From positions 1 to 58,420 of the forward strand of contig CAZUGZ010000008.1 of assembly GCA_964620555.1 (NCBI GenBank): DNA of 58,420 nt, written 5' to 3'. The DNA comes from JAPOQD01 sp964620555 (GTDB lineage Bacteria > Pseudomonadota > Gammaproteobacteria > Pseudomonadales > Halieaceae). A model generated the notes under the pieces. The model worked only from the letters and a program-made list of their open reading frames with translations, searched no databases and was not told the DNA's origin. Numbering within the stretch: the stretch's first letter is position 1; each line of letters starts with the position of its first letter. This document shows positions 52,895-58,420 of this stretch, in pieces. Position numbers and translations under genes: made by a program.

Positions 52895-52972
52895 ATGTTC
52901 ATTGCAAGCATGTTTGGCCTGTATGCGGTGCTGCTCTTTGTCATTGCCTGGGACAATTGCCGGCAATGCTGA
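52895..52972 (+). CDS. 25-aa hydrophobic peptide
   Basis: Translation gives MFIASMFGLYAVLLFVIAW, then DNCRQC. It is one membrane helix with a polar, cysteine-bearing end. The ribosome site is exceptional: GAGGAGG (52881-52887) lies 7 bases before the ATG. A strong promoter (52825-52852) and a rho-independent terminator (53006-53033) enclose it, so it is a complete transcript of about 175 bases. I do not recognise the family; a short regulatory RNA with a chance frame is the alternative. Confidence 0.65.
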   Translation: MFIASMFGLYAVLLFVIAWDNCRQC

Positions 52973-53005
52973 TGAAACGCCGTTCAGGTCTACGCTGACA
53001 GTATG

Positions 53006-53033
53006 AAACCCGCCATTTTGGCGGGTTTTTTTT
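53006..53033 (+). terminator. Rho-independent terminator
   Basis: AACCCGCC (53007-53014), loop ATTTT, GGCGGGTT (53020-53027) and a run of eight T. It ends the peptide transcript just before the convergent wax-ester synthase stop. Confidence 0.92.
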
Positions 53034-53035
53034 GC

Positions 53036-54634
53036 TCAGTGAATTTCGCCCAGGGTTGCGTCCCGACTCTGCTGGTCCAGATTCCCGGCGCTGCTGTTGT
53101 CGATACTGGCCGCGGTGGCCTTGCCATTGCTGCTGCGGGTCTTGTCCCGGGTTTTGCCACCGGTACTGCGCTGGCCGCGAACTGCTCGTCCACTGGACTT
53201 GCCGGGCCCGGCCCGGCTGGCGCGAACCTGGCTCAACAGTTCATCGAAGCAGGCTTGAATGCACTCCATGTAAAAAGCCGGGTCCGGCATGCATTCGCGG
53301 TCTGCCAGCACCGTGATGTTGAGGCGGCCGGCGTGGGAGAACACGGTGTGAAACAGACCGAGTCCGGGGGACAGGACCCCTATTCCGTGGTAGCGCACCA
53401 GCTTCGCGCCGGCGCAATACAGGTCGAAATCGGGCCCCGGCACGTTGGTGATCACGGTTGAAGTGCTGAGTGGCGCCCACCGGGACCAGTGGCCATCCGC
53501 CCACCTTCTGGCTACCGGCTTGGTCAGTGCCGGAGAAAATATTCCGGCGACCTTGAAGGCATCGATCATGGGGCTGATCTCACCGAAGCGCTTGGCCTCC
53601 AGGGTGCTGGCATGAACCGCCCGCAAGCGTTGCAGAGGGTTTTCGATATCACTGTGCAGGGAAGCGAAAATGGATCCGACCTGGTTGTTGGCATCGGTTG
53701 TAGCCCGATGCCGGCGCATGTCGACCGGTAAACTGACCGCCAGGGATCGTTCCGGGGTCTCGTCCTTGGCAGCCAGGTAACGCTGCATGGCGCCACCGAT
53801 CACAGTCAGCGCACAATCGTTCAGCTTGACCTTGGCAGCGTCCTTGATTTCCTTGAATTCAGCCAGTGAGAAATCCAAGGCATCGACTACACGATGTGGT
53901 CCCACCGGACCGTTGAAGCGGGTTCTTGGCGACTCTATTTTCGGCAAGCTGGTTTTCCTGGTGGCCACGGCCAAGGCAAATTCACCCATCTGTCGGGCCA
54001 GGTTCACACTTCCCCTGGCAGTGGCTGCCCCGTCCCTGACCCGGTTTATCAGGGCCCTGCCCAGCAACTCGGCGGACGAGGGAATGTGGTCGACCAGCAC
54101 GGGATCCGGGTTGCGGAGAGTCTCGTCATTCGCCTCCGGGGTCAGGTCGTGCAGTGCCGACATGAAGGAGGCACCACCGGCGCCATCCACCAGCGAGTGA
54201 TGCATTTTGGTGTAGATCGCGAAACTGCCCGATGGCAGGTTGCCGATGTTGTCGAGTCCCTCGATGATGTAGGCCTCCCACAGTGGGCGCGACATGTCCA
54301 GCGGCCGGGCGTGCAGCCTTGCCACCTGAATACAAAGCTGGCGCCAGTCTCCCGGCTGCGGCAGGGCGATGTGGCGCAGGTGGAATTCCACATCGAAATG
54401 GGCGTCCTTGACCCAGTAGGGACGGTCGATGCCGCCGGGGACTTCAACCAGGCGGGTGCGAAACAGTGGTAGTCGCTGCAGACGTCGTTCAAAGTTACTG
54501 ATAACCTGTTTGAAGCGCACCAGACCGTCCGCTGCAGTGGAAGGGTCGTAAATACCCAAACCACCCACGTGCTGGGGAGTATTGCCCACCTCCAGGTTGA
54601 TGAAGGCGGAATCCAGAATGCTGAGCTGTTTCAT
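53036..54634 (-). CDS. Wax-ester synthase/diacylglycerol acyltransferase (WS/DGAT)
   Basis: A 532-aa bifunctional acyltransferase that joins acyl-CoA to fatty alcohols or diacylglycerol to form storage lipids. The HHxxxDG motif is MHHSLVDGAGG (residues 145-151). Also present are RPLWEAYIIEGL (117-128), VSLPVDMRR and the C-terminal VITNVPGP. ATG at 54634 is used because homologues start MKQLSILDSAF; the earlier ATG adds 41 odd residues. The last ~60 residues (from about 470) are a basic, Ser/Gly/Arg-rich tail not seen in the core family. Adjacent to the terminator. Confidence 0.9.
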   Translation of the reverse strand: MKQLSILDSAFINLEVGNTPQHVGGLGIYDPSTAADGLVRFKQVISNFERRLQRLPLFRTRLVEVPGGIDRPYWVKDAHFDVEFHLRHIALPQPGDWRQLCIQVARLHARPLDMSRPLWEAYIIEGLDNIGNLPSGSFAIYTKMHHSLVDGAGGASFMSALHDLTPEANDETLRNPDPVLVDHIPSSAELLGRALINRVRDGAATARGSVNLARQMGEFALAVATRKTSLPKIESPRTRFNGPVGPHRVVDALDFSLAEFKEIKDAAKVKLNDCALTVIGGAMQRYLAAKDETPERSLAVSLPVDMRRHRATTDANNQVGSIFASLHSDIENPLQRLRAVHASTLEAKRFGEISPMIDAFKVAGIFSPALTKPVARRWADGHWSRWAPLSTSTVITNVPGPDFDLYCAGAKLVRYHGIGVLSPGLGLFHTVFSHAGRLNITVLADRECMPDPAFYMECIQACFDELLSQVRASRAGPGKSSGRAVRGQRSTGGKTRDKTRSSNGKATAASIDNSSAGNLDQQSRDATLGEIH

Positions 54635-54798
54635 CTTGGTGCCGAACCCCTGACTGCGAGCGGCAACCTGCCGCGCTTCCCGATCTGCTGCTTGCGGGAG
54701 GCGCGAGGGTTGGCGCTGGAATGAATTTGAACAACCCAGCAGTATAGCCTTTTTCACTTGCTGAAATCGACCCCTGGTGTCGGTATGGTCAATCCAAT

Positions 54799-54841
54799 TT
54801 TAAAATGTCCCCTTTTCTCCCAGTTTAAAGTGTCCCCTTTT
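54799..54841. repeat. Two direct copies of an 18-bp TGTCCCC motif
   Basis: TTTAAAATGTCCCCTTTT (54799-54816) and TTTAAAGTGTCCCCTTTT (54824-54841) differ at one base and are 25 bases apart. Such sequences often mark insertion-element ends, here at the left border of the degraded region. Confidence 0.6.
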
Positions 54842-54942
54842 GGCCTTCTTCGAACGCTGCGCAGCGTTGCCTGCGCGATCTTCACCGACGACTTCCCCGG
54901 CCTGACCGGGCACGGTTCGGTCGAGGACTTGTACTGCATTGC

Positions 54943-55859
54943 GTGCGCCAACGTCTGGCCCACCGGTTCGAAAGGCTTGCGTTATCGTGTTCACAGGTTG
55001 CCCTTGCGCGCTGCGGCCACCGCAACCGCACGACGCGCCATCTGGTTCCACGGATGATCCAGCGGTGGTTTGTAGCGCGGCCGCGCACATTGCTTGCCCG
55101 TCTCGGTCAGGAATTGGAGATACCGGTTCCAACAGTGACATCATTACGTGCGCTCTATCGCCGTCGTCGTACCTTGTATGAGCATCAACGTTGGGCCGCC
55201 GATATTCTGGGTTTCCAGAACGCAACCGGACGCCAACGGCGTTCCCTTACTGGTCTGATCAAGAAGGAATCCCATAAGGCATTGACCCGGCGCCAGCTTG
55301 TTAGCTTCGCCCGGAGTTGGTGTTATGAGCACAAACTGCTTATCCCGGCGATCGCACGCTGAATGATCTCGTTCGCAATGCAATTCAACAAGCGGAGCAT
55401 GATCTTCTGGCTGCGATAGAGGAAGCCATTCCGGAATCGATCAGGCGTGAGTGACTGATCGCCCTGGGGTCAATACGTACGAAAGACCGAACTGTCCTTG
55501 AATGGCTACAGGGTGAGGCCGGCAAACCTTCTCAAGCGACACTGAAGCGACAGATCTCATATATCGAATACCTTAAAGAACTTTCCGTGCACGAGTATCC
55601 ACTCGAGATGCTACGCCTGGAGCACCAGAAACAACTGGCGCAACGCATTCGAAGAAGGCGGCCAGCGCGCTGGAAGACCCTTAGGGAACCCCGAAGATCC
55701 CTGGAGTCCGTCTGCTTTCTTCGGGTCACCCTACTGCAAAAGACGGATGTGCTCATCTCCCTGGTCGACCGCGAGATATTAAAACTACGGCGGGACACCA
55801 TCGAGCAGGTCAAGACAGTGCATGCGAAGCTGGGAGTGTCACTCCGGGAGAAGGTCTGA
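54943..55859 (+). pseudogene. Tn3-family transposase remnant (DUF4158 N-terminal region)
   Basis: The first part (to 55362) reads like the DUF4158 domain of Tn3 transposases (RALYRRRRTLYEHQRWAADI, LVSFARSWCYEHKLLIPAIAR). A frameshift near 55355 moves the frame to LNDLVRNAIQQAEHDLLAAI; an in-frame TGA stands at 55452. It continues with SIRTKDRTVLEWLQGEAGKP, EYPLEMLRLEHQKQLAQRIR and ISLVDREILKLRRDTIEQV to a stop at 55859. About 300 of the usual ~1000 residues remain; the DDE catalytic domain is missing. The transposase is dead. Confidence 0.72.
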
Positions 55860-56046
55860 CCTGCCCCCACCAACGAGTCCAGGTTGTCAGTTAGGGTTTA
55901 GTTGAACGTGCCATTGTAATTGATCCGGTATTGGCTGCACATAGGCAGGCAGTTTTGGTTTGGTTTTGATGGTTTGTGGCGCGTAGTGGTGCTACGTAAC
56001 GAAAAAGAGCGGAAAAATGGGCCGCTGTGCCGCGTTCGCAACAGGA
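55860..56046. other. Gap between remnants
   Basis: No gene or repeat recognised in these 187 bases; composition is more AT-rich than the chromosome around it. Confidence 0.4.
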
Positions 56047-56235
56047 TTATTTTCTACGGCGCAGACTCCTAGCTTCACCGATCACCTCAAGGTTTCGAAT
56101 TACCGCGTCCTGAGCCATCGCATTCTGCAGAAAAGCTACGTCGTCGAGTTCTTCCGTGTAATTCTGAATACGGTCAATAGCCTGGAGAATATGTGTGAGA
56201 TAACCGAACAGACGCTCGGTGCCTGATTCCTTCAT
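56047..56235 (-). pseudogene. HepT-like ribonuclease (toxin) remnant
   Basis: 62 residues that match the N-terminal half of HepT/DUF86 proteins: RLFGYLTHILQAIDRIQNYT, then LDDVAFLQNAMAQDAVIRNL and EVIGEA. The C-terminal half with the RX4-6HXY active-site motif is absent and the frame ends in RSLRRRK. It starts within an ATGA overlap of the MntA remnant, as in working mntA-hepT pairs. It is broken and should not be toxic. Confidence 0.68.
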
Positions 56236-56345
56236 ACCGGCACGGCTTCGGCCAACACAGCTTCCCGAAAGGTATCGGGTAGTGCCATGGGCGTGACAAC
56301 GTCAACCGGCACACCGAGCAATGTGCTCAGTTCATGACGGAAAAT
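56232..56345 (-). pseudogene. MntA-like nucleotidyltransferase (antitoxin) remnant
   Basis: Only the C-terminal ~36 residues remain: HELSTLLGVPVDVVTPMALP, then FREAVLAEAVPV, the usual end of MntA-type minimal nucleotidyltransferases. The GSxxxGxxxxxSDxD active-site motif is missing. The frame is open further upstream, but that part belongs to the antisense of the KfrA-like remnant. Confidence 0.6.
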
Positions 56346-56657
56346 GCCCGATTGGTGACCGAAAACGATGGTCTCTCCGGGCAGGTGTCCCGCATGGAAA
56401 AAGAACACAAGACCGCGATTCAGTCGACGAACAATGAGCAACGCGAGTTACTAAAACAGCATGCCGAGGAGCGGTCGCGAGTAGCGGAGGAACACACTAC
56501 AGCAATTGCAGCTCAGCGTAAGGAACTGGCGCAGGAAGCTGAGCAGGCTGAAAACCGACTGATGGTATCAATGGACTAGGAGAGACAGGAAGCCAAGGCA
56601 ACCGAATTAAAGTTGTCCGACAGCTTAGAGAAGGCAAAGTTAAAGCTTCAGTCACAC
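56334..56657 (+). pseudogene. KfrA-like coiled-coil DNA-binding protein remnant
   Basis: A strongly charged heptad-rich stretch: ENARLVTENDGLSGQVSRME, HAEERSRVAEEHTTAIAAQ, EQAENRLMVSMD. A TAG stop stands at 56577-56579 and the same frame continues ERQEAKATELKLSDSLEKAK. The 'AENRLMVxxD-xRQEAK' pattern is typical of KfrA-like proteins of plasmids and integrative elements. The N-terminal DNA-binding domain is absent. Confidence 0.55.
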
Positions 56658-56679
56658 CGAGATACGATACTTTCACGCC

Positions 56680-56870
56680 GGGTTTTTGCTGCTGCTACCG
56701 CTGTGGAAAGGGCGGAATTTGCCTGTAATTCACATTCTATCTGCAGATTCTGGCCAATTTTATCGTCGGCTCTATTCACCGCACCAACAATCCTGTGACT
56801 TTTTTTAGCGCTACTCGTGCAGCGATCGACCCGTATTGGCCCACACCATAGATAATAATTGTTTTGAATC
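56680..56870 (-). pseudogene. NAD(P)-binding Rossmann (DapB-N-like) remnant
   Basis: The minus strand reads FKTIIIYGVGQYGSIAARVA, LKK, with the GxGxxG dinucleotide motif at the start. After a frameshift near 56795 it continues SHRIVGAVNRADDKIGQNLQ. This is the N-terminal fold of dihydrodipicolinate-reductase-like or diaminopentanoate dehydrogenase-like enzymes. There is no good start codon and no remainder of the enzyme. Confidence 0.45.
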
Positions 56871-57037
56871 TAGCCCGACAGTCATAATTTACTCATTTTT
56901 CTCCATTGCGCCAATAACCTCTAAGTCAGCCATTCATGGTTTCATGGCTGGGTAAGAAAGTTTGCTAAGAACCAACGATCACCTCACGTCATCGCTGATT
57001 TGATTCTGTGCAACTACTAATCATCACTTTAGCTGTA
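56871..57037. other. Gap before the iron alcohol dehydrogenase
   Basis: AT-rich sequence with no gene and no clear terminator recognised. Confidence 0.4.
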
Positions 57038-58246
57038 TTAAGTGCCCATATTCGAAATCAGCTTTTCAACCAGCTTGCGACTGTCGTCTATTGACATGTA
57101 GGTCGGCACGCCGTTCAATCCATAGGATTCATTCACAGCCTGCGCTGCAATCGTCGGTATGTCCTCTGGACGCAGCTCTTTAACATGCTCCGGTATTCCC
57201 ATCTCGCGGTTCATATATCGAATATGCTCAATGAAACGTTCCGCCAATCGGTATTTACCTTCCTTCTTTTCTCCCAGTCCACAAACGACTGCCAAGTCAG
57301 CCAGCTGGTCTTGTGCATCTTTAATGGAGTGCTCCAGTACATAAGGCAAGACGATGGCTATCGCCAGCCCATGGGGCAGGTGGTAGAGGGCACCAATGGC
57401 ATGGGCAATAGCGTGTACATAGCCCAGAAGCGTGCGATTCAGGGCAATACCAGCATAAGAGGAACCGATAAGCAGCGATTGCCTGGCTGCTAAATCAGAT
57501 CCATTGTTATACGCTCGTTGCAAATTGCCCACAATAAGTTTGACCGAGGTGCGACTGTAATTCAGGGATTCGGCCGTAGCATTCACGGATACGTGTGATT
57601 CTATCGCGTGAGTTAGGGCGTCCATGCCGGTGATAGCGGTCAGGTGAGGCGGCACACCGACCGTCACTTTCGCGTCCAGAGCAATCATGCCGGGAATGAG
57701 CTTGCCATCGGCGAGCACCGATTTTTCCCCTGATGGGGATGTCAGCACCGAGGCCAGGGTTACTTCACTCGCGGTACCGGCTGTTGTTGGCACACAGTAG
57801 TGGGGCGGTGTTACGCTCCGCACCTTGAACATTCCTGCGAGTTTTTCCAATGGCCTACCGGTGGCCGCACAGGCGGTGATTCCCTTGGCCGTGTCAATCG
57901 TGGAGCCGCCGCCGATAGAAAGCAGAGCATCGCAGCCTGCTGATTTGAACAGCGCAAGGCCTCGCTCGACAATTTCATAGCTCGGATCCGGTTCGACCTC
58001 ATCGTAAATCACATAGTCAATGTCATTCGTTTCCAGGCGCTCTAGCATAGGTGCAGCAACGCCCAACTCAAGCAGCACTTTGTCGGTTACCACTAACAGC
58101 TTCTGCGGAGACATTTGGATGATGGCGTCGCATAGCTGAAGGGAAGAATCGGCGCCGCAAAACGTAAATGGGCGTGGCAATTTGACGGCCGCTACGAGTG
58201 CGATTGTCAATTTTGATAGTACCAGGTGTATCAGTTTATGTTTCAT
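57038..58246 (-). CDS. Iron-containing alcohol dehydrogenase
   Basis: A 402-aa NAD(P)-dependent, Fe-type dehydrogenase. The nucleotide-binding motif is IGGGSTIDTAKG (about residues 112-123). Metal ligands lie in ALDAKVTVGVPPHL (Asp), GMDALTHAIESHV (His) and GYVHAIAHAIGALYHLPHG (two His). Substrate is not readable; relatives reduce aldehydes or oxidise diols. The N-terminal ~20 residues (HKLIHLVLSKLTIALVAAV) are hydrophobic and could be a membrane anchor or a misplaced start. Its DNA is less GC-rich than the housekeeping blocks, which hints at transfer. Confidence 0.9.
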   Translation of the reverse strand: MKHKLIHLVLSKLTIALVAAVKLPRPFTFCGADSSLQLCDAIIQMSPQKLLVVTDKVLLELGVAAPMLERLETNDIDYVIYDEVEPDPSYEIVERGLALFKSAGCDALLSIGGGSTIDTAKGITACAATGRPLEKLAGMFKVRSVTPPHYCVPTTAGTASEVTLASVLTSPSGEKSVLADGKLIPGMIALDAKVTVGVPPHLTAITGMDALTHAIESHVSVNATAESLNYSRTSVKLIVGNLQRAYNNGSDLAARQSLLIGSSYAGIALNRTLLGYVHAIAHAIGALYHLPHGLAIAIVLPYVLEHSIKDAQDQLADLAVVCGLGEKKEGKYRLAERFIEHIRYMNREMGIPEHVKELRPEDIPTIAAQAVNESYGLNGVPTYMSIDDSRKLVEKLISNMGT

Positions 58247-58294
58247 GCAGCGGCTCTTGTTCTAGTTTGTTTTAGTGTGAGCCAGAGCGCAGAA

Positions 58295-58300
58295 TTATAG
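58295..58300 (-). promoter_or_regulatory. Consensus -10 upstream of the alcohol dehydrogenase
   Basis: On the minus strand TATAAT, with CTGTCA 15 bases further upstream as a poor -35. It gives a leader of about 42 bases. Nothing else was recognised from 58301 to the window end. Confidence 0.45.
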
Positions 58301-58420
58301 AAATGCGAACCGGGTGACAGAATTACGCAATAGAGCATTACTGAAAAGACCTGTTAGCACCGAGACTGTTTACCCGAAGCATTCTGATGCCACGGTTTCG
58401 AATTGGCCGTAGCTGCCCTG

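Noticed and set aside
54635..54757. N-terminal extension of the wax-ester synthase by 41 residues
   Set aside because: The sequence is unlike homologues, which start at MKQLSILDSAF.

Overview
The window is a GC-rich stretch of a gammaproteobacterial chromosome. Its housekeeping blocks follow the order known from Pseudomonas and its relatives: ndk-rlmN-pilW-rodZ-ispG-hisS-yfgM-bamB-der, tadA/mltF/purL, secD-secF-suhB-trmJ and iscRSUA-hscBA-fdx-iscX. The accessory genes are an alkyl sulfatase, a wax-ester synthase, an AMACR/SCP2-thiolase lipid catabolic operon and an epoxide hydrolase. Together they suggest a marine lipid- or steroid-using member of the Cellvibrionales (Halieaceae/Spongiibacteraceae type). 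That placement is inference from gene content and order. No rRNA, tRNA or CRISPR array was seen.

Layout. 1-10 kb is accessory: the end of an alkyl sulfatase, an amidohydrolase, a 3-methyladenine glycosylase, a small membrane protein, a beta-lactamase-fold hydrolase, a two-gene secreted protease unit (a separate propeptide-like protein translationally coupled to a lipoprotein subtilase/kexin), a ZIP transporter and a lipase. 10.1-19.2 kb is the tightly overlapping ndk-to-der block, followed by a truncated haemoglobin. 19.7-29.5 kb is a catabolic cluster: DUF35 protein, two cysteine-less thiolases, crotonase, alpha-methylacyl-CoA racemase, a two-subunit biotin-dependent acyl-CoA carboxylase, and a beta-carbonic anhydrase that could supply its bicarbonate. 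29.9-40.7 kb holds a mini H-NS-like protein, tadA, a shortened mltF, purL, secDF, suhB and trmJ. 40.7-43.2 kb is a two-gene island on the minus strand (GCS2-type ligase plus aspartoacylase-type hydrolase), where related genomes carry cysE. 43.2-48.8 kb is a complete isc operon with a recognisable IscR site over its promoter.

49-54.6 kb is again accessory: epoxide hydrolase, SnoaL-like protein, TatD nuclease, a LysR regulator with a divergent 25-residue membrane peptide transcript ending in a strong terminator, and a wax-ester synthase/DGAT. 54.8-56.9 kb is a gene graveyard with fragments of a Tn3-family transposase, an MntA/HepT toxin-antitoxin pair, a KfrA-like coiled-coil protein and a Rossmann-fold enzyme. 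An iron-containing alcohol dehydrogenase closes the window.

The points that most merit a second look are the LysR/25-aa peptide unit, the in-trans propeptide protease pair, the carboxylase/carbonic anhydrase catabolic operon, the ligase/hydrolase pair next to isc, and the graveyard.
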